In this document: one piece after another, positions 44,714 to 54,421 of the stretch
Position numbering within the stretch: the stretch's first letter is position 1
Layout of the letters: each line of letters opens with the position of its first letter
Source of the DNA: Polyodon spathula
Lineage: Eukaryota > Chordata > Actinopteri > Acipenseriformes > Polyodontidae
Length of the DNA stretch: 64,000 nucleotides
Direction of reading: 5' to 3'
Assembly: GCF_017654505.1 (NCBI RefSeq)
Contig: NC_054534.1
Span: 40,344,226 to 40,408,225 of the forward strand
Made by a program: the position numbers and the translations under genes
Notes under the pieces: generated by a model
The model's input: only the letters and a program-made list of their open reading frames with translations
Told to the model about the DNA's origin: nothing
The model's database searches: none

Positions 44714-47700
44714 GTAGTAGTAGTAGTAAAATGTGATTGTGACTGATGTCTTGCTTGGAACAGTGGCTGTTAAATTAAGAGTGTTTTGCCTAAGTCTGCT
44801 GCAGTTAGTGCTGCTGCAATGCAAACTTAGGCGCAAGCAGCATCAATTATGTGTAAATAAACAATGTGTATTTTTTTTTAAAATTTAAATTATAAAAACA
44901 TACTGTTCTATGTAGTGTATTTTTTAATTGCATGTTTTATTCCGTTTATATGGATTACATGTAAAGCAATAGGATTGTCAGTCCAATACAAACAAGTAGC
45001 TATGGTGACGTCAACAGTAAACTATGAAAATTAGTACCATCGAAGGTTCGAACCTTCCTTCGGTAACGTATTCCGAACCTTGTAGAGCCTTTGTGGTGTA
45101 TATGGTATCTTGTCCAAAGAAAGTGAATAGGTCCTCCTTGTCATGGAGTACAGTATGGCCTATCCATATTAAGGTATATTTGTGAATGTGGCAGGCTCTG
45201 GGTGTGATACTATGACATTAGGTGATCCACTTGAAGCCTGGCTCTGTTACAAATATACAAGGATGTTGGCATTTGCCAATTGTTAAGGTACCGGTTTGCG
45301 TATAGCAATTGTGATATAACGGGAATGACACCAATGGTAGCATAAGAATGGTTATCGAGAGGAACGGTAGTTCCTCGTGCCAAGTTATAGTGAAGTGCGA
45401 GAACTGCCAGTGACTATCTATACAGCACGGATAGTTTACGTGTTTTCAGGGTATTGGCGCGGCAAAAGTAAATCAGCCAAAAGCACAATTTCACTCTTAA
45501 TTTGTAGTTTCCAACACTCTTACGTGAAATGTAGAAAAAAGTAAATGCCTGTCATACACTAAGAGAAATAAGTAGCCAGAGGAAGGTAAAATGTCCATCT
45601 CCTCCTTCTTTTTCTTCAAATGTGTTTTTTTTGCAGACCCCAGGCACTTTTATCCACACATGTATATTACAGGACATCCGAGTTTAATGACAGTTAACAA
45701 ATTTTGTCAACATGGAAATATACTGGGGAATGCACTTATTTTGATGTCTGTATCATTTATATTAAATGATTTATTGATATTTAAAAATGGACTAGTCGTA
45801 CGCATCACAGGCAAAAAAAAAAGAAAAAAAATTGTTGAAGACCCCAGGCACTTTTATCCACGCATATGTGTATTACAGGACATCTGAGTTTAATGACAAT
45901 TAACTTGTTTTGTTAACATGTCAATTATAATATGGACTACACTTATTGTGAAGTCTATATCATTTATATTATTTAAAAATAATATTTTAATTAATAATAT
46001 ACTATTTTAAAATGGAACATTTGCATTAAAAAAAAAAAAAATCTGGTATACGTGGGATTTGAACCGTAACCTTCAGTTTACAAGCATGTTGTGTTAACTG
46101 TCAGTGTTACATGATTAGTTGAGACAAGCAGTATTTTGAAAGATGAAGTCAACCAGCGGAGAATTCTCTGGAATTTGTTATATTTTTTAGATTTTTCGAG
46201 CTATCAATAATCTTCATCATCCTCATTCTGAGATTCTGATCTTGAGCTCTGAAAATTTTTGGTTTTCTGCCAGTTCAGCGCTCATTGTGGTCCCTATTGG
46301 TGCAAGGAAGTACAGTTTCTCTCTCTATACTGGTTGATGTACTGGTTGAGTAACGCTGTTTTGGTCCCTACTGGACAAAAAGGAACATTAGTTTCTGAGA
46401 ATTAGCTATGCTCAAGGACAGCCTATATATTTGGTGAAAGTAAAACATAAATAAATAAATACATTAATATAAATATTGAAATAAATACATAGACATTTTA
46501 ATACTGTATGAAACGAAAATAAATATTCAACAGTTCTTGTTCAATTGTATATTAGTGAATTTTTTAACATAAATGTTGTCATGCTTTTATATATTTTTAC
46601 TTTCAAATAAAAAAAAAATATTGTATGACCCGGACAATTGCTTTGTTGCAGGACTTGCTGTCTGTTCAGTTGGTCTCGTCTGTCTTTTTGTATATGTTAC
46701 ATGTATTGTAAGGGGAACGGAACGGGTCTCGGCGTTATTGAATGGGGAAATGTGTGGTGTTGTTTACGGGGGTTGCAGAGCAATTGATTTGAGAATTCAA
46801 CACTGTATCCCTGAGTTAGGGGTGCCACCTGCTTGGGTTTGACCGGACAGACTGAGAATTGGCATCTGTGTCCGGGTGGCAGGAATTAACAAGTCCGGAC
46901 GCCCTGATTTCCATTTTTTAAGTGAAATGCATTAGAAACAACCTTCCTATAATATTTTCTTTCACATACATTAGTTGCTTCAACAATTTCCACTATCATA
47001 TTAGAAAAAATGTACTGTTTAGTACTGATCTGTACGTTCTACTTTGTCCCCAGCGTTTGAATAATGCTGATGACAATGAACATATACATGTGATGTACAC
47101 AGTTCAAGTGAGGAGTTGTAGTCACGTGACCCCAGGAGGCTGCATACTGTCAGTATTGGCAACCACAGAGCACATGTCTTAAAACCTCCAGTCACAGGAA
47201 TTAGAAAGATATAATTTATGATGTGCCAGCTACTTGGAATTTGTGACGCCTGCTGTGCACCACTTTGACGTGATTTAACCAAGGTTCTTTTTCCCTTTTA
47301 AGAAAATGTACTTACCAATACATCTTATTAAGAAAAAATACATTTTCAATAGTTTGTTACAAAATACAGTACTTATATGAATTATATACAGTATTTCTAT
47401 GTTTGTATGTAAACGTTTAACATCTCGTTATAGACTCACAATTAAAACATTGCATATGACATATTTCGTATAAGAGTATCATAACTTTGTACGGGATTAA
47501 CTAGAATCTGTAGATTTCCTGTAAAATCAACTTCAGCTAGTGACAGCTAAACGGGTAAACGGCCTAGATCAGGCCGTCCCTCCAAACTGGATGACCGAGC
47601 AAAAAGGAGACTGATCAGAGAGGCTACCAAGAGGCCAATGGCAACTTTGCAAGAGCTACAGGCTTTTATGGCCAAGACTGGTCAAAGTGTGCATGTGACA

Positions 47701-48635
47701 ACAATATCCCAAGCACTCCACAAATCTGGCCTGTATGGTAGGGTGGCAAAAAGGAAGCCATTACTCAAGAAAGCCCACCTTGATTCCCGTTTTGAAGTAT
47801 GCAAAAAAACACCCAGTGATTCTGTAACCATGTGGCAAAAAGCTTTGTGGTCTGACGAAACCAAAATGGAACTTTTTGGCCTAAATACAAAGCATAATTT
47901 TTGGTGCAAACCCAACACAGAGCATCACCCAAAGAACACCATCCCTACTGTGAAGCATGGTGGTGGCAGCATCATGTTATGGGGATGTTTCTCATAGGCA
48001 GGGACTGGGGCACTTGTCAGGGAAAATGAGTGGAGCAAAGTACAGAGAGGTCCTTGAGGAAAACCAGCACCCTCTGCAAGAAAGCTGAAACTGGGACGGA
48101 AGTTCACCTTTCAGCATGACGACCCAAATCACACAGCCAAAGCTACACTGGAGTGGCTAAGGAACAAAAAGGTAAATGTCCTTGAATGGACCAGTCAGAG
48201 CCCTGACCTAAATCCAATCAAAAATTTGTGGCATGACTTGAAGACTGCTGTCCATCAACGCTCCCCAAGGAACTTGACAAAGCTTGAACAGTTTTGTAAA
48301 GAAGAATGGTCAAATATTGCCAAACATAGGTGTGCAAAGTTGGTAGAGACCTATCCCAACAGACTCGCAGCTGTAATTGCTGCCAAAGGTGCTTCCACCA
48401 AGTATTAACTCAGGGGGGTGGAGACTTATCTAATTATGATCTTTCAGTTTTGTATTTTTAATATATGTATTTTTTTCTCAATAAAAACTTTTTCCCCTTA
48501 ACAGTGTGGAATATGGTGTGTAAATAAGTGGAAAAAAAATCCTCATTTAAATGCATGAAACTCTGAGGCACTGACTAAACAAAATGTGAAAAAAGTTCAA
48601 GGGGGTGTAGACTTTCTATTGGCATTGTATACACG

Positions 48636-48667
<32 letters not shown>

Positions 48668-49926
48668 AAACACGGCTTGGAGTAATAACATCCTCTGATT
48701 GATTAAACAGCATCACATGACATTAGTTACAAAACCAGTGTCAAAGATGGGTGACATTCCACATATTTCCTTTAATATATTTGAGGAAGAAACTTCAGAT
48801 AACTGGTACAACACCATTTGAGTGAAGACAGCAATCCACCTGAAAAAAAAAAGTAAAATAAGTGCACCAGCAACTGTCAAGGGTAGACAGAACAGTAGAT
48901 GAGGAACAGCTAAATGAAACAAGAAAATAAAGCTTGATAAAACACTAAAAAAAACCAAAACTACAGCAAGTGCTATTAATGTATGTAAACTAGTTTAAAG
49001 AAAAAAATATGGACATTCATTTTAAGGAAATAAGTCAAATAAATCTGAACAAAATAAGGGAATTTTTATGCCAGTGCAAAACGTTCAACTGGGGACAAGT
49101 ATTCAGTCTCCAGTTTTATAACTCTCTGCTGACTGAGTTTAAAACCAACAAGAACCTATTCCTGTCCATCATGAAAACTTTTAGAAAAGCAGGTAAAGAC
49201 GAGGCCAGACACCACCCCCTGAATTACTGGCCTGGATATTAGGCATCTGCGGGAAAGTGAGGCATTGGTGTTTAAAGTCTGGTTTAATCTTCAACTTAAT
49301 CTGGCATGACATGGATGACTTTGAGATTGCCACCCCAGCCCTGTTATATACCATGGGAGCGGCATGGCCCGTTGCGGTTTACACCTTATATATAAAATGT
49401 GGCAGGATTTGAGCCCTAACTAGTCATACTTTCATTCCAACTACATAACCGCTACTCTGCACAGATTCACATCTTAACCCTTTCAACAGACTAGGCTACT
49501 GTTTACATTTACCCTATTCAAACAGCAGTACATTGCGTCAATATAGGTTGAACAATTTTGCTATTCCCGTAATGTGTTTGTGTGTGTTATAAAGTAAAAA
49601 ATCAAGTAATATCTGAAACCAAAACACATTGGAAATGTGAAAAAATGGCAAGTTATCAAAAGTGCCCAGCCATTTATAGTAGAGATATCAAAAATACAAG
49701 CCAAGTTTCAGAAACCATTGGCGCAACCTTGCCCAGTATAAAGCAAATAGGCACAACTGTAAAACCGATTGGGGCAAGTTTGCCCCAATGGTTTCTTGAA
49801 ACTTGATTTGTGTTTTTGATATCTCTAATTTAAATTGCTGGGCACTTGTAGTATTTTCACAGTTCCAATGTGTTTTTGTTTCAGATATACACGGTTAAGT
49901 ATTCTATGTAAAATGCAGTAAATGTA

Positions 49927-49961
<35 letters not shown>

Positions 49962-52959
49962 AATTCAAGGTTACTTTTTTACAGGATGTTAGAACAGAAC
50001 AACTCAAATATGAACTGGAAAAAAAAGACTTGGAGATAGAAAAATTAAAGGTGGTTATTTCACAGTGGGAGGTAAGCAGATTAATGTACCTTATTAAAAG
50101 ATGTTATGCAATTTGATTCAAAGGGCAGCTTATTAAAGAGCAAATTATTTAAACCTGTCTGAAGCTCTTAGCTTATCTTTCACTGTCCAATTTCCTTCAT
50201 GAAAACAAATATTACTTTTTTTTGGGCACAAGATTTTGCTCCTCCTTTAGGTTATGATAAGACTACACTGCAATAAAAATATAAATAGATAACCAAATAG
50301 GAACCAAAAATGGACATGCTCAATGTATATAGTTTGATCTTGTGTGGGTGGACCCTACAATCACAAGATTTTTTTTTTTTTTTTAATGTGTTATCTGTGA
50401 TAGACGGGCTAGAATTATCTGGTGCATTCCTTTTTTTTTTTTTTTTTTAAACAGAAAACAAAACAGACTGATAGGGTTTATCATAATATCAGTTATTTAG
50501 TGGCTAAAGCAAACCAAATCTAATTATAGGTCAACATTGTTTTATTGCAGACTAAGTACAAGGAAGTAAAAGCAAGAAATTCACAGCTGCTGAAGATGCT
50601 TCAGCTAGGGGAGAGTAAGTATAATGGAGTTCTTTGTACTAAAAATGTAGTGTTTTTTTTTAATACTTTAAGTGCCATTTTATTAATTCAGAATTACATA
50701 ATTGCTTCCTTATTCCCAAAGAACTCACAAAATCATTTGACTTTTTTTTACTTTTTTTTTTTTTTTTTTTTTTTTTACACAGTGCTGTGGTCATTTTGAG
50801 CATGCGATATTTGGGGAAACTAACCGTTTTCATTTATGTCCTAATCTGGATCAAAGGCGAGAGAGCAATGGTTATCCCCTGTCACAGGGATGTAGTGAAA
50901 GGATACATAAGCATGTAGAGCATTGGGACCCCATTTGTTGTCTGAGAAATTCTCAGAATTAGGCAACTGCTTATGCCCAACTCCACAACCTCATTCATTA
51001 ACCCTATATTACCAGAAGTGTCTTTCAAGCAATGTTCTGTTTAATAATTTACATGTATTTGCTATTTTTCCAAAGATTCTGAAATATTTCTCATTTTAGA
51101 ATAAATCAATTACAGCTAAAATGTAAGCATGTTTACAAGTTCAACACAGTTTTGCAAGGTATCTTTTATTGTAATAGTAGTGCTCTTAACTGTATTTTAA
51201 AGATCAGTCTTTTGTATTCATTTGTGTTTTTTTTGGATCCAGTGCAGGTAGCATCCTGTTTTAATACATTTCTGTGTGTAGGGTGCAGAAGTGTTTACAT
51301 ACCAGTGAAGGCGACTTGTTCATCAAGACTAGTTAATAACTTGATTTTTTTTTCTGATTTTAGTGAAGGATAAAGCGGAAATACTTCTGCAGGTTGATGA
51401 ATTGATGAATATCAAGCAGGAGTTATCAACGCAGGTATGGAAACTGTTAATGTAGAAAACCTAATGAAGTGAAAGTAATAAATCAGTCTGAGTAGACCGT
51501 GAGTACTACAACGTCACGATAGAATAGAACATTGTAACATGTTTGTTGTATCTGTTGTGTCCTCACAGTTAAACATTCCTTTGGCTGTTAAGCTGTTTAC
51601 CATATCTGTTAAACGTGTTCTAAATACAATAACACAAAGGCATTGGTTCACTATTTTTGGGTCCTTGAGTTCTGCGTTGTGTGATCATATTTAATGTTTT
51701 TCAACTATGTCATCTAAAATAAAGAAGAAAAAAAAATCACATGCAAACGTTTTCCAAGACTGCTTTTCTATATGCACAGATCACCAGGAATTGCATAAAC
51801 ATGTTACTATTGAACAAGAATAACCACTTCAGAGAAAATGATCAATGTGTTTGTTTGCATAGGTCAATTCATTACATGTAGCCCTCGAACAAGAAAAATC
51901 TAAAGTGAAGGGCTTACAATCTGATCAGCCAAAACATCAGGTATGTATGTTTATTTTTCAGAACAGTAACTTCACACACAGCTACAGACTGATATTGCAC
52001 TCCACTGACAGAAAGATAACTCCACTCAAAGATTAACTAACTAACCTTTTGTAGGTTTATACACAGCTATGTATTATATAATTAGTCCTCATAGCCTAGG
52101 GTTATGTTTTTGTAAATTTACTTGATAGAAGAGTTAACACATTTTATTAAAAAAAAAAAAAAAAAAAAAAACTTTGCTGTAATTTTTAATACAGTGTTGT
52201 GTAACTAGAATGCAAGTTTGTTTAATTTTTAGTTGTATTGTGGTTTTCATCTTTTTTAAATATATAATGTAATAGCAAGATAATAAACCTTTGCAGAAAT
52301 GTGCTTGCTTTTGTAGATGAAGAAATTGTTCATGAAAAAGGGTAGCAGTATAATTAGGTGAAGTTTGGTGGTTGTTAATCTCTTAATTCAGGAATGTTTT
52401 CCTGGGACTACCAGGTTTATGTGACCTAAACTTTTTTCAGTTCTTTCAAATTTATTTCATTAATCTGTTGAATTATGTTGTCAGTTATTTCCCAGTTTGA
52501 TAACTTTATTCAGTTTTGGCGAAAATACACTAAAATACTTTTTTTTGACTAACGCATAATCATTCATTTTATGTAGTTTAATTGAGGAGATCATTATAGA
52601 TTAGACAGTGTTTCTATGTTAGAGCAGTGTTTGAAGATTTGTCAAGTGTAGTAAGCACTATGTAAAAACTGCATAAATCTCACATTTAATATTGCTGAAA
52701 CATAGTAACTAAAATATACCTGTTACTGTGTAAAAAAAAAAAAAAAAACTCCAGTGAAAAACTCCACCTCAAATTAAAGAATGACTGTAACCACTGCCAA
52801 TTGTTCGTACATTTTCAAAGTTAATTTTATCTGTATTTATCTGTTCTGTTTATCGAGTTGTGAACACATACACATGCTTGTTCATGTTGTGACTCAAGTG
52901 TTTTCTTTGGTCTGCAGGGCAACAAGAAAGGTAAAAAGAACTCTGAGTCTGATATATGA
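33424..52959 (+). CDS. gkap1: G kinase-anchoring protein 1 (GKAP1/GKAP42), 11 coding exons
   Basis: Anchors cGMP-dependent protein kinase I-alpha, mainly at the Golgi in germ cells in mammals. Exons: 33424-33651, 34896-35054, 35556-35633, 36935-37067, 37164-37186, 37435-37587, 49985-50071, 50551-50614, 51364-51434, 51863-51940, 52918-52959. They join in frame to 1116 nt and 371 residues (human about 366). The N-terminus [20 protein letters not shown] is followed by a Ser/Asp run and a Lys-rich basic stretch, then [40 protein letters not shown] and [20 protein letters not shown]. The C-terminal third is the kinase-binding coiled coil ([47 protein letters not shown]). The start ATG lies 14 nt after an acceptor AG (33409), so a non-coding first exon is upstream. 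The 12.4 kb intron 6 is swollen by transposons. No frame break seen. Confidence 0.95.
34896..35054 (+). CDS. gkap1: GKAP1 coding exon 2 (residues 77-129)
   Basis: [14 protein letters not shown] to [11 protein letters not shown]. Acceptor 'tttgatag', donor 'cag|gtatca'. Confidence 0.92.
35556..35633 (+). CDS. gkap1: GKAP1 coding exon 3 (residues 130-155)
   Basis: [20 protein letters not shown] then YEEHKK. Acceptor 'ttttatttgcag', donor 'aag|gtattg'. Confidence 0.92.
36935..37067 (+). CDS. gkap1: GKAP1 coding exon 4 (residues 156-199)
   Basis: [13 protein letters not shown] to [12 protein letters not shown]. Acceptor 'tttcttcctag', donor 'atag|gtaagc', phase 1 out. Confidence 0.9.
37164..37186 (+). 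CDS. gkap1: GKAP1 coding exon 5, a 23-nt microexon (residues 200-207)
   Basis: Encodes GHLNKKQE across the phase-1 junction and restores phase 0. Acceptor 'tttcttacag', donor 'gag|gtgagt', both strong. Confidence 0.8.
37435..37587 (+). CDS. gkap1: GKAP1 coding exon 6 (residues 208-258)
   Basis: [20 protein letters not shown] to CASNDQEP. Acceptor 'ataattaccag', donor 'ccg|gtgggt'. Confidence 0.9.
37615..38865. repeat. dispersed fish repeat, left part
   Basis: Starts 'aatcaatcaagctttatttt' and 'agtgcctttcacaaaag', and further on has 'ggagaggaagccagtgcaaa' and 'gggcattacagtaatcaatt', motifs I recall as linked in a long repeat common in fish genomes. Its continuation ('aattggttatcgtcagcata', 'atgatcaacagtgtcaaatg') appears at 43315-43700, on the far side of the LINE. 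Repeat class unresolved. Confidence 0.45.
38979..39063. repeat. (TA)n(GA)n microsatellite, left flank of the LINE
   Basis: A TA tract is followed by about 46 bp of GA dinucleotides, which directly abut the 3' end of the antisense LINE. Confidence 0.92.
39525..41760 (-). pseudogene. Tx1-type LINE ORF2 (endonuclease/reverse transcriptase), broken
   Basis: Sense order: endonuclease C-terminal end with [10 protein letters not shown] near 41550; linker [22 protein letters not shown] blocks [48 protein letters not shown] and [20 protein letters not shown]-terminal [20 protein letters not shown]. After [12 protein letters not shown] the frame jumps to the C-terminal domain, so the segment that should hold the catalytic YADD is missing. 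Several frame changes. Not functional. Confidence 0.8.
42024..43290 (-). pseudogene. Tx1-type LINE ORF1 (nucleic-acid binding), broken
   Basis: Reads (minus strand) [20 protein letters not shown], then [20 protein letters not shown] and [19 protein letters not shown] sequence, a zinc-knuckle [12 protein letters not shown], then a long acidic Glu/Ser-rich tail ending at a stop at 42024. The first Cys of the knuckle is Tyr here (YFKC). At least two frame breaks, near 43140 and near 42830 and 42540. RNA-binding ORF1 proteins of this type package the element RNA. Confidence 0.72.
43291..43314. repeat. (GA)n tract, right flank of the LINE
   Basis: Pure GA dinucleotides directly adjacent to the LINE 5' end (attgtgggaggactcgtcgg in sense). 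Confidence 0.93.
43315..43700. repeat. dispersed fish repeat, right part
   Basis: Contains 'aattggttatcgtcagcata' and 'atgatcaacagtgtcaaatg', recalled as parts of the same long repeat as 37615-38865, interrupted by the LINE. Confidence 0.4.
44472..44620 (+). pseudogene. BED zinc-finger fragment (ZBED/hAT type)
   Basis: Starts [11 protein letters not shown], then after a T-run frame change reads [20 protein letters not shown] and LRGHLTS. Spacing Cys-x2-Cys, then TTNLRGH, fits the BED finger found at the N-terminus of hAT transposases. It is cut by the poly(T) run and then by a GTT/ATT repeat. Confidence 0.55.
44635..44728. repeat. (GTT)n(ATT)n(GTA)n compound microsatellite
   Basis: Consecutive trinucleotide tracts; frames through it read poly-Asn and are not genes. 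Confidence 0.93.
45636..46000. repeat. 203-bp period tandem duplication
   Basis: 'agaccccaggcacttttatc' occurs at 45636 and again at 45839, and the following roughly 150 bases ('tattacaggacat', 'gagtttaatgaca') align well between copies with point differences. Confidence 0.75.
46043..46114 (-). pseudogene. tRNA-like sequence, possibly tRNA-Thr(UGU)-derived
   Basis: On the minus strand: a D-arm-like 'cagttaacac', an anticodon loop-like cttgtaa, a T-arm 'ggttcaaatcccac' and a 3' end 'gtataccag'. The T arm is convincing. The 5' acceptor strand does not pair and the anticodon stem is poor, so this is a pseudogene or a SINE head rather than a working tRNA. Confidence 0.35.
46115..47555. other. 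intron 6 filler of GKAP1, no gene seen
   Basis: AT-rich with no recognisable exon or element. Confidence 0.5.
47560..48627 (+). mobile_element. Tc1-like transposon, 5'-truncated
   Basis: The right end (reverse reading 'caatgccaatagaaagtcta') matches the terminal inverted repeat of the full-length copy at 58831-60155 and is followed by TA. The left end is missing; homology begins at 'cctagatcaggc'. Same family as the 58831 copy, opposite strand. Confidence 0.85.
47575..48408 (+). pseudogene. Tc1-like transposase, truncated and mutated
   Basis: Reads [20 protein letters not shown], then [12 protein letters not shown] (first Asp), [14 protein letters not shown], a stop and frameshift near 47997, [11 protein letters not shown] (second Asp), [15 protein letters not shown] and an end at ASTKY. 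The catalytic Glu expected in NPIEN is Lys. The N-terminal DNA-binding part is missing. Confidence 0.85.
48628..48668. repeat. (CA)n microsatellite
   Basis: CA dinucleotides directly next to the Tc1 right end. Confidence 0.85.
49609..49888. repeat. 280-bp palindromic (foldback) element in GKAP1 intron 6
   Basis: Arms of about 105-113 bp, 49609-49721 and 49785-49888, are inverted copies with scattered differences: 'atatctgaaaccaaaacaca', 'agagatatcaaaaatacaag' and 'gaaaccattgg' each recur in reverse complement. The 63-base centre holds a small ggggcaagtttgcccc hairpin. No ORF; lies 97 bases before GKAP1 exon 7. Confidence 0.75.
49985..50071 (+). CDS. gkap1: GKAP1 coding exon 7 (residues 259-287)
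   Basis: [20 protein letters not shown] to ISQWE, start of the C-terminal coiled coil. Acceptor 'cttttttacag' after a long T tract, donor 'gag|gtaagc'. Confidence 0.92.
50551..50614 (+). CDS. gkap1: GKAP1 coding exon 8 (residues 288-308)
   Basis: [20 protein letters not shown] then E. Acceptor 'ttttattgcag', donor 'gaga|gtaagt', phase 1 out. Confidence 0.92.
51364..51434 (+). CDS. gkap1: GKAP1 coding exon 9 (residues 309-332)
   Basis: [20 protein letters not shown] to LSTQ. Acceptor 'tctgattttag', donor 'cag|gtatgg'. Confidence 0.92.
51863..51940 (+). CDS. gkap1: GKAP1 coding exon 10 (residues 333-358)
   Basis: [20 protein letters not shown] to PKHQ. Acceptor 'gtttgcatag', donor 'cag|gtatgt'. 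Confidence 0.9.
52918..52959 (+). CDS. gkap1: GKAP1 coding exon 11 and stop (residues 359-371)
   Basis: [13 protein letters not shown] then TGA. Matches the family's basic C-terminus ending in a Ser-Glu-Ser-Asp motif. Acceptor 'ggtctgcag'. Confidence 0.88.
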   Translation, partial: GNKKGKKNSESDI

Positions 52960-53095
52960 AGACTTATAAGGGACAAAGCTGATGGCAAAAAACAACCTTT
53001 GTTCAGGGTTTCCTCATCATGTATACTGTACATAATTCATACACCATATAACTGAAGCATTTAATGCAGTCTGGACTATTTACTGTAAATGCTTG

Positions 53096-53245
53096 AATAA
53101 ACACTTTGTTGCATTTTTGTTAACCAATGAATTCTACAAGTAAAATCTACCAACGTTACCAAATGCAAAATGTAATTGTTTTTTTTTTTGTTTGTTTAAA
53201 TGCCAAAACCTGTATTGCAGTGTTTTTCATTAGCAAGTAAATAAA
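53096..53245 (+). terminator. GKAP1 poly(A) signals
   Basis: Two AATAAA hexamers, 53096-53101 and 53240-53245, lie 140 and 280 bases after the GKAP1 stop. The second precedes a TG/T-rich stretch. Confidence 0.6.
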
Positions 53246-53690
53246 GTTTACTTTTCCAATGACATCTGATGCTGCATTTTGCTTTATGCTGTCTGTCCTG
53301 TATAAAATATATGCTGACTGACATTCTTTCCTGTTACTGTTCCTTATAAACAGTTATAATAACCAAATCTTTAAGAAACATGTTCTTGGTGTACTACTGT
53401 AATAAATTACCGGCTATTAATTTTTTTGATTCACCTTGATATTTTGAATGTTTTTATTATGAACAGGAGGGCTACCAAAGTTTTACAACTCCACACTCTT
53501 TTCATGAAAATGTCCAGTTTGTTTTTTGATTATCATGTTTTCTCTTAAGTATTTTAACTAGGGGTGGGCACCAATATGAATATTTTGATACGATATTGAT
53601 AGTAAAATCCATATTGCGATATCATAGGATTAAAGAAATACATGTACGCTCGCAGAGCCCTAGTTTTTATTGCTAATACTGCTACAATAC

Positions 53691-54401
53691 AGTGACAAAG
53701 AGCGAATGAACCTGGATCAACACTCTCCCTCTCGACCAGTTCACTGCACAGCAGGAATTATGTGCCCTGTACTGAATGGTTTGGCAGTTCATTCCGGGGG
53801 GAGTCGGAAGCCGACCATTCAGGAAAGGGACGACGTCATGGTACCAGGAGTCATCGCCGTAGTACGGTGAGCGAAGTTTCATTCATGAATTGGAGGAGAT
53901 GTGATTGAACTAGCTCTTGCAGGGGGCTGGTCTATGGGTACTTTAGGGGGACATGACGTCGTGATCGGTTCCTTTCTTGTGGTTGATGGGAGGAAACGAA
54001 GACTGTGTTTTGAGAGACGGAGCTAAGTGGGTGTTTGTTTTGCAACCGTGTGTGCTTTCTGTCACCAAGCTGATCGAGCACGGAGCTGGGAGCTGCAGCC
54101 TTAGGGCCAGCGATTCACTTGAACTTCAATGCACCTGCACTTAGCTGACATCACTGTTCCAGCACCGTACCTACACCAAGAGCACTGTCCGGTGACGCGT
54201 CTGTTTTTAGTTTTCTTTATTATTATTTCAGGACTGTAAACCCTCGTTTTTGCGCTGGCGATACCAATTGTTCTGTAGAGCCAGCTTTATTATTTCTGAA
54301 CGGTGAAAGTGGTTGGAGGAATCAAACTGTGAACTTTGTGTCTGTCCTTGTTTGGAGCACCTGCATCACCCTTACTATGCACAACAAACCACACGTTCAC
54401 A
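53691..54401 (+). repeat. 5' LTR of the Gmr1-like element
   Basis: 711 bp. Aligns with the 3' LTR at the start (gagcgaat, 'gtgccctgtactgaatg', 'gggggagtcggaagccg') and at the end ('tgtccttgtttggagcacct'). It holds a roughly 215-bp segment after 'ggagctaagtgggt' that the 3' LTR lacks. Confidence 0.88.
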
Positions 54402-54403
54402 CG

Positions 54404-54421
54404 TGGTGTCAGTACGGGAGA
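54404..54421 (+). promoter_or_regulatory. primer binding site of the LTR element
   Basis: tggtgtcagtacgggaga starts two bases after the 5' LTR and begins TGG, the complement of a tRNA CCA end. Which tRNA is used I cannot tell. Confidence 0.55.

Larger units (their letters stand above)
43950..45085 (+). mobile_element. hAT-like element remnant
   Basis: Inverted, imperfect ends rich in TTCGAAGGTTCG are found near 43953-43975 and 45030-45085. Between them a BED-type zinc finger is encoded. No 8-bp target duplication is clear and no hAT transposase core is present. Contains a GTT/ATT microsatellite. Confidence 0.4.
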
